A DNA stretch of 64,000 nt from Ruegeria sediminis. Lineage in GTDB: Bacteria; Pseudomonadota; Alphaproteobacteria; Rhodobacterales; Rhodobacteraceae. The translations under genes were made by a program, and so were the position numbers. Positions 1 through 8,484 of this stretch are shown in pieces (within the stretch, counting starts at the first letter, position 1; every line of letters starts with the position of its first letter). Under the pieces are notes generated by a model, which was not told where the DNA came from, searched no databases, and saw only the letters and a list, made by a program, of their open reading frames with translations. The stretch spans positions 124,001 through 188,000 of the forward strand of contig NZ_VCPD01000003.1 in the NCBI RefSeq assembly GCF_005938215.1, written 5' to 3'.

Positions 1-75
1 GATGCCCCACGCGATGGAGCGGTCATTGGCCACGCCCATGATCAGGCCGCGCTTGCCTTTTAGAAGTTCTGACAT
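1..75 (-). CDS. fabI: Enoyl-ACP reductase FabI, N-terminal fragment (runs off the left edge)
   Basis: The reverse strand reads from an ATG at position 75 and gives 25 residues that match the start of FabI: a short MSELLKG leader, then GLIMGVANDRSIAWGI. This is the nucleotide-binding start of the short-chain dehydrogenase fold, with the FabI-type spacing of the first glycines and the RSIAWGI continuation. FabI reduces enoyl-ACP to acyl-ACP in the last step of each elongation cycle in the cytosol. It starts 5 bases after the fabB stop on the same strand, so fabA, fabB and fabI look like one operon. Only the first strand-turn-helix is visible; the catalytic Tyr/Lys lie outside the window. Confidence 0.85.
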   Translation of the reverse strand, partial: MSELLKGKRGLIMGVANDRSIAWGI

Positions 76-80
76 TTCTT

Positions 81-1310
81 TCACCCGTGATACTTGGAAA
101 GGACCATCGACCCGTTCGTGCCGCCAAAGCCGAAGCTGTTGGTCATGACGCTGTCGAGTCCTGCATTTTCAACGACTTCGGTCGCCACTTCCCCGGGCAG
201 GATGCCTTCGGCAAGCGTATCGACATTGATCGAAGGCGTGATGAAGTCGTGGTGCAGCATCAGCAGGCAGAAGATCGCCTCGAGCGCGCCGGCCGCGCCC
301 TGCGCGTGGCCTGTCATCGATTTCGTGGACGAGATCGGCGGCACCTTGCCTTCGCCGAAGATCCGGCGGACCGCCTCGACCTCGCCGACATCGCCGACCG
401 GCGTCGAGGTGCCATGCGCGTTGATGTAGGACACCCTGCGCCCCTCGGGCAGCGTGGACAGCGCCAGCCGCATCGCCCGCTCGCCGCCTTCGCCCGACGG
501 CGCGACCATGTCGTGCCCGTCCGAGGTGGCGGCAAAGCCGGTGACTTCGGCATAGATCTTGGCGCCGCGGGCCTTGGCGTGCTCCAGATCCTCCAGGACC
601 ACGATGCCGCCGCCGCCCGAGATCACGAACCCGTCGCGGTCCTGATCGAAGGCGCGCGAGGCTTTCTCGGGCGCGTCGTTGTATTTCGAGGACATCGCCC
701 CCATCGCGTCGAACAGGCAGGACAGCGTCCAGTCCAGCTCTTCGCCGCCGCCGGCGAACATCACGTCCTGCTTGCCCATCATGATCTGCTCCGCCGCATT
801 GCCGATGCAGTGCAGCGAGGTCGAGCAGGCCGAGGTGATCGAATAGTTGATGCCCTTGATCTTGAAGGCGGTCGCAAGGTTGGCCGAGATGGTCGAGCAC
901 ATGCACTTCGGCACCGCGAAGGGGCCGATCCGCTTGGTCGCGCCGCTTTTCAGCACCGTCTGATGCGCCGTCAGCATGGCGCTGGTCGATGGGCCGCCCG
1001 ATCCGGCCACCAGCCCGGTGCGCGGGTTGACCACCTGGTCCTCGGTCAGGCCGGAATCGGCGATGGCCTGGCTCATGGCGATATGGGCATAGGCCGCGCC
1101 CGGCCCCATGAAGCGCAGGGTGCGCTTGTCCACATGCTCGGCCACGTCGATCTTCAGGTTGCCGGCCACCTGGCTGCGGAACCCGTGTTCGACCATCTGT
1201 TCATTGGCCTCGATGCCGGATTTCCCCGCCTTCAGCGAAGCAAGGACCTCTTCCGCATTGTTCCCGATGGAGGACACCACCCCCAGACCGGTGACGACGA
1301 CGCGACGCAT
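81..1310 (-). CDS. fabB: 3-oxoacyl-ACP synthase I (beta-ketoacyl-ACP synthase FabB)
   Basis: A 409-residue condensing enzyme of the usual KAS I/II length. The catalytic cysteine sits in SACSTSLHC near residue 163. The two active-site histidines are in NAHGTSTPVGD near residue 297 and SMTGHAQGAAGALE near residue 335. The C-terminal glycine-rich SFGFGGTN loop is present. It condenses malonyl-ACP with acyl-ACP, and the FabB type is needed to elongate unsaturated chains. It lies between fabA and fabI on the same strand with short gaps (47 and 5 bases), which supports the FabB rather than FabF assignment. The ATG at 1310 gives the standard MRRVVVTGLGVVSS start. Confidence 0.96.
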   Translation of the reverse strand: MRRVVVTGLGVVSSIGNNAEEVLASLKAGKSGIEANEQMVEHGFRSQVAGNLKIDVAEHVDKRTLRFMGPGAAYAHIAMSQAIADSGLTEDQVVNPRTGLVAGSGGPSTSAMLTAHQTVLKSGATKRIGPFAVPKCMCSTISANLATAFKIKGINYSITSACSTSLHCIGNAAEQIMMGKQDVMFAGGGEELDWTLSCLFDAMGAMSSKYNDAPEKASRAFDQDRDGFVISGGGGIVVLEDLEHAKARGAKIYAEVTGFAATSDGHDMVAPSGEGGERAMRLALSTLPEGRRVSYINAHGTSTPVGDVGEVEAVRRIFGEGKVPPISSTKSMTGHAQGAAGALEAIFCLLMLHHDFITPSINVDTLAEGILPGEVATEVVENAGLDSVMTNSFGFGGTNGSMVLSKYHG

Positions 1311-1357
1311 AAGCGTACTCCTGTGTTCCGTTCCTGTTGCCTGCCCGTCAGCTGGGA

Positions 1358-1867
1358 TCAGCTTTCCGACAATGCAACCTTCATGTCCTTGACTTGATAG
1401 ATCACTTCTCCGTCGGCTTCGACCCGGCCATCCGCCACACCCATGGTCAGGCGGCGCGTCTGAACGGCCTTGGTGAAGTCCACGTGATAGGTCAGCATCC
1501 TGCGGTCCGGGCGGACCATTCCGGTCAGCTTGACCTCGCCGACGCCCAGGGCATAGCCGCGCCCCTGCCAGCCGCGCCAGCCCAGGTTGAAGCCGGTCAG
1601 CTGCCAGAGCCCGTCAAGCCCCAGGCAGCCCGGCATGATCGGATTGCCCGGAAAGTGGCATTCGAAGAACCACAGGTCGGGCTTGATATCGAATTCCGCG
1701 ACGATGTGGCCCTTGCCGTGGGCGCCGCCATCGGCCGAAACCTCGGTGATCCGGTCTATCATCAGCATCGGCGGCGCTGGCAGCTGCGCGTTGCCGGGGC
1801 CGAAAAGCTCTCCGCGGGCGCATTTCAGCAGATCGTCCTTGTCAAAGCTGCTAGGGAATTGGGCCAT
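1358..1867 (-). CDS. fabA: 3-hydroxydecanoyl-ACP dehydratase/isomerase FabA
   Basis: A 169-residue hotdog-fold protein, the expected FabA length. The active-site histidine is in the [20 protein letters not shown] block near residue 70, followed by the aspartate of the GLDGLWQL helix. FabA dehydrates 3-hydroxydecanoyl-ACP and isomerises the trans-2 to the cis-3 double bond, the branch point for anaerobic-type unsaturated fatty acid synthesis. It is first in the fabA-fabB-fabI run and is divergent from irr across a 186-base region. An AGGAG-like sequence precedes the ATG. Confidence 0.96.
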   Translation of the reverse strand: MAQFPSSFDKDDLLKCARGELFGPGNAQLPAPPMLMIDRITEVSADGGAHGKGHIVAEFDIKPDLWFFECHFPGNPIMPGCLGLDGLWQLTGFNLGWRGWQGRGYALGVGEVKLTGMVRPDRRMLTYHVDFTKAVQTRRLTMGVADGRVEADGEVIYQVKDMKVALSES

Positions 1868-1985
1868 TCTGCGCCTCTCCTGCCAGGGGTCCGTTCGTCA
1901 TATCTGGCCTCCTCTAACACCCGTGCGCAAGGTCCTGCAAGAGCGGCCGAACCACATCCTTCGGCGGTAAGGCGTTCTTGCGAAT

Positions 1986-2003
1986 GAAATTCATTTGAAT
2001 TTC
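1986..2003. promoter_or_regulatory. Perfect palindrome, candidate operator between fabA and irr
   Basis: GAAATTC, four bases (ATTT), then GAATTTC forms a perfect inverted repeat 51 bases upstream of the irr start codon. It overlaps the -35 element of the promoter described next. An iron-responsive regulator such as Irr itself or another Fur-family protein is plausible from location alone. The sequence is not a textbook ICE box or Fur box, so which factor binds is not known. Confidence 0.45.
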
Positions 2004-2024
2004 CCGCATCGCAGCACTTATATA
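1995..2024 (+). promoter_or_regulatory. Candidate sigma70-type promoter for irr
   Basis: TTGAAT at 1995-2000 and TATATA at 2019-2024 are separated by 18 bases and stand 30 bases before the irr ATG. The area is clearly AT-rich relative to its surroundings. The -35 lies within the right arm of the palindrome, so a bound regulator would block RNA polymerase. Confidence 0.4.
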
Positions 2025-2053
2025 TACCTTTAGCAATATCGGGTATCGAATCC

Positions 2054-2473
2054 ATGACGTCACAAAGCCAGGAAATTGCCACCGATTGGCTGGTGAACGC
2101 CGGTCTGCGGCCGACGCGTCAGCGCGTGGCGCTGGCCGAGCTGCTGGTCGGCGACGGCAAGCACCGCCACGTGACCGCGGAAAGCCTGTTCGAGGCCGCG
2201 AAATCGACCGGCGCGGCGGTGTCGCTCGCCACGGTCTACAACACCCTGCGCGCGTTCTGCGAGGCGGGCGTGCTGCAGGAGATCACCGTGGACGGCTCGA
2301 AAAGCTATTTCGACACCAACACCCACGACCACCCGCATTTCTTCTGGGAGGACGAAAGCCGCCTGTCGGACGCGCCCTCGGACCAGCTGGTGATCCAGCG
2401 CCTGCCGGAAGCGCCCGAAGGGGTCGAGATCGCCTCGGTCGACGTGGTGATCCGTCTGCGCCGCAAGGCCTGA
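2054..2473 (+). CDS. irr: Fur-family iron response regulator Irr
   Basis: A 139-residue Fur-superfamily repressor. The winged-helix domain covers about residues 1-80 (LRPTRQRVALAELL, then SLATVYNTLRAFCEAGVL, the recognition helix region). The dimerisation half carries the histidine motif NTHDHPHFF near residue 92. The CxxC pairs of zinc-structural Fur/Zur proteins are absent, as in Irr. Irr controls iron and heme genes in alphaproteobacteria and in several species is destabilised or inactivated by heme. The N-terminal heme regulatory motif of Bradyrhizobium Irr is not present. It is divergent from fabA, an arrangement common in this group. Confidence 0.85.
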   Translation: MTSQSQEIATDWLVNAGLRPTRQRVALAELLVGDGKHRHVTAESLFEAAKSTGAAVSLATVYNTLRAFCEAGVLQEITVDGSKSYFDTNTHDHPHFFWEDESRLSDAPSDQLVIQRLPEAPEGVEIASVDVVIRLRRKA

Positions 2474-2612
2474 CCGCCGCCGCGAAATCCCGGATTGGCC
2501 GGTACACGCCGCAGCCACCGCCTTTGCACGATCCCGATTCCGCAGACGGCAATTGAACGATCGTCCGAACCATGAGCAAATCCCCCCAAGATTCGCAGGA
2601 CCGGAGACCGCC

Positions 2613-3410
2613 ATGCCGCACCCCCTTGTCACCCAGGACATGATCGACACCTATCAGCGCGACGGCGTCGTGCTGGTGTCGGGGCTGTTTGCCGACCATG
2701 TCGAGACCCTGCGCGCGGGCATCGAGGCGAACATGGCCGAGCCCGGTCCCTACGCCTCCGAGAACCGCAAGGAAGGCCAGACGGGCCGGTTCTTCGACGA
2801 CTACTGCAACTGGACCCGCATCCCGCAGTTCCGCGAGGTGATCGAGACTTCGCCCGCGGCCCAGGTGGCGGCGGACCTGATGCGCTCGGACACGGCGCAG
2901 ATGTTCCACGATCACGTGCTGGTCAAGGAGCCGGGAACCTCGATGGCGACACCGTGGCACCAGGACGGGCCCTACTATTTCGTCGAAGGCCGACAGACCG
3001 TCAGCTTCTGGTCGCCGCTCGACCCGGTGAAAGAGGCGACGTTGCGCTGCGTCGCCGGTTCGCACCTGTGGGAAAAAGAGGTTCTGCCGACCCGCTGGGT
3101 CTCGGAAGAAGGGTATTTCCCGGACGAGGGGCAGTACATACCCGTCCCCGATCCCGAGGCCGAAGGCATGAAGATCGTCGAATTCGAGATGCAGCCGGGC
3201 GATGCCGTGGCCTTCAACTACCGCGTTCTGCACGGCGCGCGCGGAAACACCTCCACCTCGCGGCGCCGGGCCTTTTCCCTGCGCCTGGTCGGCGACGACG
3301 CCCGCTACGTCGAGCGTCCGGGACGCACCTCGCCGCCGTTTCCGGGCCATGACATGCAGCCCGGGCAGCGTCTGCGCGAGGACTGGTTCCCGGTCCTCTA
3401 CCGCCGCTGA
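2613..3410 (+). CDS. Phytanoyl-CoA dioxygenase (PhyH) family protein
   Basis: A 265-residue Fe(II)/2-oxoglutarate-dependent oxygenase-like protein. The facial triad is visible: H-x-D in TPWHQDGPYY near residue 115 and the distal histidine in RVLHGARGNTS near residue 206, followed by the arginine-rich RRRAFSLR segment that would hold 2-oxoglutarate. The ATG at 2613 is chosen because GGAG stands 7 bases upstream; an in-frame TTG at 2553 would add 20 unlikely residues. The substrate cannot be told from sequence; PhyH relatives hydroxylate acyl-CoAs, ectoine and many small metabolites. It follows irr on the same strand and ends 7 bases from a convergent gene. Confidence 0.8.
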   Translation: MPHPLVTQDMIDTYQRDGVVLVSGLFADHVETLRAGIEANMAEPGPYASENRKEGQTGRFFDDYCNWTRIPQFREVIETSPAAQVAADLMRSDTAQMFHDHVLVKEPGTSMATPWHQDGPYYFVEGRQTVSFWSPLDPVKEATLRCVAGSHLWEKEVLPTRWVSEEGYFPDEGQYIPVPDPEAEGMKIVEFEMQPGDAVAFNYRVLHGARGNTSTSRRRAFSLRLVGDDARYVERPGRTSPPFPGHDMQPGQRLREDWFPVLYRR

Positions 3411-3417
3411 CGGCCGC

Positions 3418-4344
3418 TCAGAACCACTGGCCCGGCTCCATCAGACCCAGTTCGAGCAGTTGGCGCGAATGCCAGTCGAACGGCACCGAGTTGCGCCAGC
3501 GGAAACTGGCGATGTCGAATGTCGATCCCGGGTTGCGCTTCAGCGCCTTCGCCGTGCGGAACGAGCAGATGGCCGCCGTCAGGTTGTGGTGCCAGGGACA
3601 GGCGTAGGTATTGTATTCCGGATCGTTGAACGTGTGGTTCGGCAGCAGTTTCAGGCCGGGCTTCGACCGGAAGATCGCGATCCGGTCGATCCGGCGCCGG
3701 TCCTTGGGGATGTGCTCTTCGAACCGCCAGCGTAGGCCGCCTGAAAAGTCCAGCTGCCGTTCCAGCGGATGCCCGTTCTCGGGGTTCAGCCGCGCCTGCG
3801 CATAATAGCCGGACTTGTCCAGCATGGCCCGGTCCGGGGCGACGGCGTTGGGGTGCAAATTCAGGTCGTCGGCATAAAGGTCGATGACATAGGTCAGCAT
3901 CGCGTCGCGCCGCTCTTCGGCGTGAAAGGCAAGCATCTCGCCCACGCTCCGGTCCTCGCAGAAGGGATAGAACAGGTACTCGGCGTTGAAGCAGTAATAC
4001 ATCCAGACGCCCGGCGCGGCGCCGATGATCCGGTTGACCGCGTCAAAGACGCCGGCGCGCGGCGCCGGGTTGAAGTCGATGCGATGGACCCGGCCGTTGC
4101 CATCCTCGGGCAGCGCGAAATCCCGCGGCATCAGCACGAGGACGGTTTTGAATCCCAGATGCTGGTGGTGGCGCAGGGTGCTGGTGATCTCGACATCGTC
4201 CTCGGCGAAGATCATCGCCACCGGCCCTTTCGCCAGCGCGCCCGCGCCGCGTCCGAGGAAGTCGTCGAGTGAGTCGTATCGCATCGGGTGCCCCGGCTTG
4301 CGCTTCTGGAAATCGCGCTCAAATTCGGGTAATTGCGCCTGCAT
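3418..4344 (-). CDS. Putative glycosyltransferase-like protein
   Basis: A 308-residue cytosolic protein without signal peptide or membrane helices. The N-terminal part (residues 20-95) has the look of a GT-A fold: [34 protein letters not shown], with an acidic pair after a hydrophobic strand, similar to family 2 relatives that open with a short peptide-like strand and a His/Asp-containing loop. Further blocks are [24 protein letters not shown] and [11 protein letters not shown] near the middle. The family assignment is tentative. I chose the ATG at 4344; an internal ATG at 4284 (MRYDSLDDF) is possible. The gene is divergent from miaB by 60 bases and converges with the PhyH gene. Confidence 0.5.
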   Translation of the reverse strand: MQAQLPEFERDFQKRKPGHPMRYDSLDDFLGRGAGALAKGPVAMIFAEDDVEITSTLRHHQHLGFKTVLVLMPRDFALPEDGNGRVHRIDFNPAPRAGVFDAVNRIIGAAPGVWMYYCFNAEYLFYPFCEDRSVGEMLAFHAEERRDAMLTYVIDLYADDLNLHPNAVAPDRAMLDKSGYYAQARLNPENGHPLERQLDFSGGLRWRFEEHIPKDRRRIDRIAIFRSKPGLKLLPNHTFNDPEYNTYACPWHHNLTAAICSFRTAKALKRNPGSTFDIASFRWRNSVPFDWHSRQLLELGLMEPGQWF

Positions 4345-4404
4345 TGCAAGCGGCGCCCGTTCCGTATAGACGGCGCCGATCCCGCGAACGCAAAGGCCCG
4401 CCCG

Positions 4405-5724
4405 ATGTCCGAACCGAAAAAGCTGTATATCAAGACCTATGGCTGCCAGATGAACGTCTATGACAGCGAGCGCATGGCCGAGGCGCTGGGCGGTCAGGGC
4501 TACGTGGAAACGCAAAGCCCCGATGATGCGGACATGATCCTGCTGAACACCTGCCACATCCGCGAGAAGGCGGCGGAAAAGGTCTATTCCGAACTGGGCC
4601 GGTTCAAGGGGCTCAAGGCGGAAAAGCCCGATCTCAGGATCGGCGTGGCGGGATGCGTGGCGCAGGCCGAAGGCGAAGAGATCATGCGCCGCCAGCCGCT
4701 GGTCGATCTGGTGGTGGGGCCGCAAAGCTATCACCGCCTGCCTGAACTGGAGGCCAGGGCGCGCTCGGGCGAAAAGGCGCTGGACACGGATTTTCCCGAA
4801 GAGGACAAGTTCGAGAAGCTGAAGAACCGCCCCAAGGGCAAGCGCGGCCCGACCGCCTTTCTGACCGTGCAGGAAGGCTGCGACAAGTTCTGCGCCTTCT
4901 GCGTGGTGCCTTATACCCGCGGCGCCGAGGTCAGCCGCCCTGCCGACAGGATCCTGAGCGAGGCGCGCGATCTGGTCGAACGCGGCGTGCGCGAGATCAC
5001 GCTGCTGGGCCAGAACGTCAACGCGTATCACGGTGCGGGGCCGGACGGCGACATGACCCTTGCCGGGCTGATCCGGGAGCTGGACGGGATCGACGGGCTG
5101 GAGCGCATCCGCTTCACCACCTCGCATCCCAACGACATGACCGACGACCTGATCGAGGCGCACGGCACCTGCGGCAAGCTGATGCCCTACCTGCATCTGC
5201 CGGTGCAGTCGGGATCGGACAGGATCCTCAAGCGGATGAACCGCAGCCACACCGCCGAAAGCTACCTGCGCCTGATCGAGCGCATTCGCGCCGCGCGCCC
5301 GGACATCCTGATGTCGGGGGATTTCATCGTCGGCTTCCCCGAAGAGACCGAAGAGGATTTCCAGGCCACGCTCGATCTGGTGGAAGAGGTCCGGTACGGC
5401 TACGCCTATTCCTTCAAGTATTCGACGCGGCCGGGCACGCCGGCGGCCGAACGCCCCCAGGTCCCGGCGGCCGAGGCCGACGACCGCCTGCAGCGTTTGC
5501 AGGCGGTGATCACGCGGCACCAGCGCGAGGTGCAGGACGCCATGGTCGGCCGCGAGGTGAGCGTTCTTTTCGAAAAACCGGGGCGCCTGGCCGGCCAGAT
5601 GGTCGGCAAGTCGGAATACCTGCATGCCGTCCACGTGAGCGAGGCGGATGTGCAGGTCGGCGATCTGCGCAGGGTCCGCATCACCGCCTCGGGTGCGAAT
5701 TCCCTTGCCGGCGTGCTGGTCTGA
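4405..5724 (+). CDS. miaB: tRNA-2-methylthio-N6-dimethylallyladenosine synthase MiaB
   Basis: A 439-residue radical SAM methylthiotransferase. The N-terminal UPF0004 domain holds the three cysteines of the auxiliary cluster ([31 protein letters not shown]). The radical SAM cluster motif is CDKFCAFC near residue 158, and a C-terminal TRAM domain follows from about residue 375. MiaB adds the methylthio group to i6A37 of tRNAs that read UNN codons. The ATG at 4405 gives the standard start ([17 protein letters not shown]); upstream in-frame sequence is not MiaB-like. Confidence 0.97.
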   Translation: MSEPKKLYIKTYGCQMNVYDSERMAEALGGQGYVETQSPDDADMILLNTCHIREKAAEKVYSELGRFKGLKAEKPDLRIGVAGCVAQAEGEEIMRRQPLVDLVVGPQSYHRLPELEARARSGEKALDTDFPEEDKFEKLKNRPKGKRGPTAFLTVQEGCDKFCAFCVVPYTRGAEVSRPADRILSEARDLVERGVREITLLGQNVNAYHGAGPDGDMTLAGLIRELDGIDGLERIRFTTSHPNDMTDDLIEAHGTCGKLMPYLHLPVQSGSDRILKRMNRSHTAESYLRLIERIRAARPDILMSGDFIVGFPEETEEDFQATLDLVEEVRYGYAYSFKYSTRPGTPAAERPQVPAAEADDRLQRLQAVITRHQREVQDAMVGREVSVLFEKPGRLAGQMVGKSEYLHAVHVSEADVQVGDLRRVRITASGANSLAGVLV

Positions 5725-5775
5725 AACCCGGAAGACACGAAAAAAATTCAGTCTGCACAGGACGTAAGGCGAGAA

Positions 5776-5800
5776 TTGACCGAATTTAATCTTTGGTCAA
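5776..5800. promoter_or_regulatory. Inverted repeat TTGACC-N13-GGTCAA in an AT-rich intergenic region
   Basis: Two 6-base arms, TTGACC and GGTCAA, flank 13 AT-rich bases 130-155 bases upstream of the outer membrane protein gene and downstream of miaB. The left arm could also be a -35 element, but no good -10 follows at the right distance. It is either an operator or chance; there is no terminator-like T run. Confidence 0.25.
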
Positions 5801-5929
5801 TGTTGCGAATACATGCTTGCGTTAACCAAAATGAAAGTTTGCAAGATGTAGGGCGGTTTGTGTAGGAAGTCGTAATTTCCGTGGCAGACCCCGAAATGGC
5901 GGCCATCCGGGAGAGGGTGAGTACGAAGA

Positions 5930-6682
5930 GTGGCGAGTAGAATGTTTGCGTATGTCCGCCGGCTGGCGATTACCCTGCCGATCGCGCTTTGTGTGCTGGG
6001 CGCTTCCCAGGCGGTTGCAGGCAGCGCGACTGCGCCCCTCGTCGAACCCGATGTCATCGCCCCCGCGCCGATCAAGCTCGACCTGCGCGGCTTCTATGTC
6101 GGCGGCGACCTCGCCTACGCCTTCGGAAGCGGCGACGACGTCGGCCAGCGCGCGCCCAACGGAAGCCTGGTCGCCACGCCCGGAACGCTCGAGCCGGGCG
6201 GCTTCAACTACGGCCTCCGGTTCGGCTGGCGCAACACGGTGCCGACCAGCGGGCTTGCCTACGTCTACGGGGTCGAGCTGGGCTATGGCGGCGGCGACAT
6301 CAGCGACAGTTTCACCACCGCCACGCACCAGGCGTCGATCGACGTGAAGAATACCCTGGTGCTGCGCTTCAAGGGCGGCTTCGCCAACACGCGCGGCAAC
6401 ATGCAGTATTACGGCATCATCGGATATGCGCGCGGCGACATCGACTATTCCGTTTCGGGAACCGCGGGCGGCGACACGATTTCGCTTTCCGATCAGTCGG
6501 ACTACGACGGCTACCTGCTTGGCCTTGGGGTGGAGCGCGTCCTTCGCGACAACCTGTCGATGACGCTGGAATACGAATACACGCGCTTCAACTCCAAGAC
6601 CCTGACCGATGCAAGCGGGTCTTCGACCGTGGCGACCCCAAGCTACGGCAACCTGCGCCTGGGGCTGAATTTCGCCTTCTGA
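5930..6682 (+). CDS. Outer membrane beta-barrel protein
   Basis: About 250 residues with an N-terminal signal peptide (positively charged start, hydrophobic TLPIALCVLGAS, cleavage near QAVAGS). The rest shows alternating beta-strand patterns: GFYVGGDLAYAFGSG, YVYGVELGYGGGDI, YGIIGYARGDIDY, LSMTLEYEYTRFNS. The C-terminus is NLRLGLNFAF, with the terminal phenylalanine expected for BAM substrates. This resembles the Omp25/OmpA-like small porin-type barrels of alphaproteobacteria. The GTG at 5930 and the ATG at 5942 are both possible starts; neither has a strong Shine-Dalgarno. It sits between miaB and phoH, which are usually adjacent or nearly so in this group. Confidence 0.75.
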   Translation: MASRMFAYVRRLAITLPIALCVLGASQAVAGSATAPLVEPDVIAPAPIKLDLRGFYVGGDLAYAFGSGDDVGQRAPNGSLVATPGTLEPGGFNYGLRFGWRNTVPTSGLAYVYGVELGYGGGDISDSFTTATHQASIDVKNTLVLRFKGGFANTRGNMQYYGIIGYARGDIDYSVSGTAGGDTISLSDQSDYDGYLLGLGVERVLRDNLSMTLEYEYTRFNSKTLTDASGSSTVATPSYGNLRLGLNFAF

Positions 6683-6718
6683 CCGCTCGGACAAAACCCT
6701 CCACGACCGGTTCCTCAG

Positions 6719-6740
6719 GCGGCGGACCACGGCCCGCCGC
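6719..6740 (+). terminator. GC-rich hairpin downstream of the outer membrane protein gene
   Basis: GCGGCGG at 6719-6725 pairs with CCGCCGC at 6734-6740 around an 8-base loop, 37 bases after the stop codon. There is no T run, so it may be a transcript 3'-end stabiliser or a partial terminator rather than a full intrinsic terminator. Confidence 0.3.
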
Positions 6741-6853
6741 AGTTGCATTATCGCCTTGCCCGATCCCCCCGGTCGCGAAAATTCACCTTGGCGCTTGCGC
6801 TGCCGCGGCCAATCTGGCTACGCTCGACTCAAACGCCAAGACAGGAGAACGGA

Positions 6854-7888
6854 TTGGCCATCGGTGCACTGACCCCACCGCAAGACGACATGCCCCACCA
6901 AGAGGCGCTTGTTGAGTTTCCCGACAACAGATTGCTGATCGACCTCTGCGGCGAATACGACCGCAACCTGGCCGACATCGAGCAGAAGCTTTCGGTGCAG
7001 ATCCTTCGGCGCGGCAACCAGTTGGCCATCATCGGTGAGGAAGAGGGCCAGAAACAGGCGTTGGAAGTGCTCCATGCCCTCTACGCCCGGCTCGAAGCCG
7101 GCCGCACGGTCGAATCGGCGGATGTCGACCGCGAGTTGCGGATGGGCAATTCCGAGGTCGGCACCGGCGTGCGCGACGGCGACCAGCTGGAAATGTTCAA
7201 GGGCGGCACGGTCGAGATCAAGACCCGCAAGAAGCTGGTCGAGCCGCGCACCGACGCGCAAAAGGCCTACGTGCAATCGCTGTTCGAGAACGAACTGGCT
7301 TTCGGCATCGGTCCGGCGGGGACCGGCAAGACCTATCTTGCCGTGGCCGTCGGCGTGTCGATGTTCATCGGCGGCCATGTGGACCGGATCATCCTCAGCC
7401 GCCCTGCCGTCGAGGCGGGCGAAAAGCTGGGATATCTGCCCGGCGACATGAAGGAAAAGGTCGATCCCTACATGCAGCCGCTCTACGACGCGCTGAACGA
7501 TTTCCTGCCCGGCAAGCAGCTGGCCAAGCTGATCGAGGAAAAGCGGATCGAAATCGCGCCGCTGGCCTTCATGCGCGGGCGCACGCTGTCGAACGCCTTC
7601 GTGGTGCTGGACGAGGCGCAGAACGCCACCACCATGCAGATGAAGATGTTCCTGACCCGCCTGGGCGAGGGCAGCCGCATGGTCATCACCGGCGACCGCT
7701 CGCAGGTCGACCTGCCGCGCGGGGTGCCGTCGGGCCTGGCGGATGCGGAACGGCTGCTCAAGTCGATCCCGAAGATCGGTTTCAACTACTTCACTTCCAA
7801 GGATGTCGTGCGCCATCCGCTTGTCGCGGCCATCATTGACGCCTATGAGGCCGATGCCGGGCGCGACTCGGCCTCGAAGACGGGCTGA
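6854..7888 (+). CDS. PhoH-family ATPase (PhoH-like protein)
   Basis: A 344-residue P-loop ATPase. The N-terminal part (residues 12-110) is the KH-like region of PhoH proteins (LIDLCGEYDRNLADIEQKLSVQI). The Walker A is GPAGTGKTYLAVAVG near residue 155 and the Walker B is VVLDEAQNATT near residue 253. PhoH/YbeZ-type proteins are linked to RNA metabolism and ribosome maturation, usually with YbeY. A TTG at 6854 is chosen: AGGAG stands 6 bases upstream and the resulting start (LAIGALTPPQDDM) is typical in related genomes; ATG 6890 is the alternative. ybeY follows 65 bases later. Confidence 0.9.
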   Translation: MAIGALTPPQDDMPHQEALVEFPDNRLLIDLCGEYDRNLADIEQKLSVQILRRGNQLAIIGEEEGQKQALEVLHALYARLEAGRTVESADVDRELRMGNSEVGTGVRDGDQLEMFKGGTVEIKTRKKLVEPRTDAQKAYVQSLFENELAFGIGPAGTGKTYLAVAVGVSMFIGGHVDRIILSRPAVEAGEKLGYLPGDMKEKVDPYMQPLYDALNDFLPGKQLAKLIEEKRIEIAPLAFMRGRTLSNAFVVLDEAQNATTMQMKMFLTRLGEGSRMVITGDRSQVDLPRGVPSGLADAERLLKSIPKIGFNYFTSKDVVRHPLVAAIIDAYEADAGRDSASKTG

Positions 7889-7953
7889 GGGCCGCACCCC
7901 CGGTTCGCACAACCACGGGACCGGGCCCGCGCCCGCTCCGACAGAGACCGCGC

Positions 7954-8448
7954 ATGACCGTCGATCTGACATTGGAAGACGCCCGCTGGCGAAACCTCGA
8001 GCCGCTGGCGACCCGGGCCGTCGCGGCGGCGCTGGATCATTGCGGGCTCGACCCGGAGATCTGCGAGGTCAGCCTGCTGGGATGCGGCGACGCGCGCATC
8101 GGCGAGCTGAACGCGGAATTCCGCGGCAAGCCTGCGCCCACGAACGTGCTGAGCTGGCCGGCCGAGGATCTGGCCGCGGACGAGCCCGGCGGTCAGCCCC
8201 TGCGCCCCGAGCCGGATTTCACCGGCGAAATCGCGCTCGGCGACATCGCGATCTCCTACGACACCTGTCTGCGCGAGGCGGAAGAGGCCGGAAAGCCCTT
8301 CGACGATCACGTCACGCATCTGATCGTTCATGGCCTGTTGCATCTTCTGGGCTACGACCACATTCGTGACGCCGACGCCACCTTGATGGAGGGCGTCGAA
8401 GTCGAGGTACTTGGCAAACTGGGTGTCGATGACCCATATAATGGTTAG
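7954..8448 (+). CDS. ybeY: Endoribonuclease YbeY (rRNA maturation factor)
   Basis: A 164-residue metalloprotein of the UPF0054 family. The zinc-binding signature HGLLHLLGYDH, with three histidines, is near residue 128. The conserved PTNVLSWP block near residue 62 and the GEIALGDIAIS block near residue 90 are present. YbeY takes part in 16S rRNA 3' maturation and 70S quality control. It stands between the phoH-like gene and corC, the classical order. The ATG at 7954 gives the normal length. Confidence 0.95.
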   Translation: MTVDLTLEDARWRNLEPLATRAVAAALDHCGLDPEICEVSLLGCGDARIGELNAEFRGKPAPTNVLSWPAEDLAADEPGGQPLRPEPDFTGEIALGDIAISYDTCLREAEEAGKPFDDHVTHLIVHGLLHLLGYDHIRDADATLMEGVEVEVLGKLGVDDPYNG

Positions 8449-8484
8449 GTAGGGTCCGCGGACCCGGTCATTTGGAACAGGAAA

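Noticed and set aside
1825..2082. 85-residue minus-strand frame across the fabA-irr intergenic region
   Set aside because: It overlaps the irr start and the fabA 5' end, has no plausible start signal, and the region is better explained as promoter and operator sequence.
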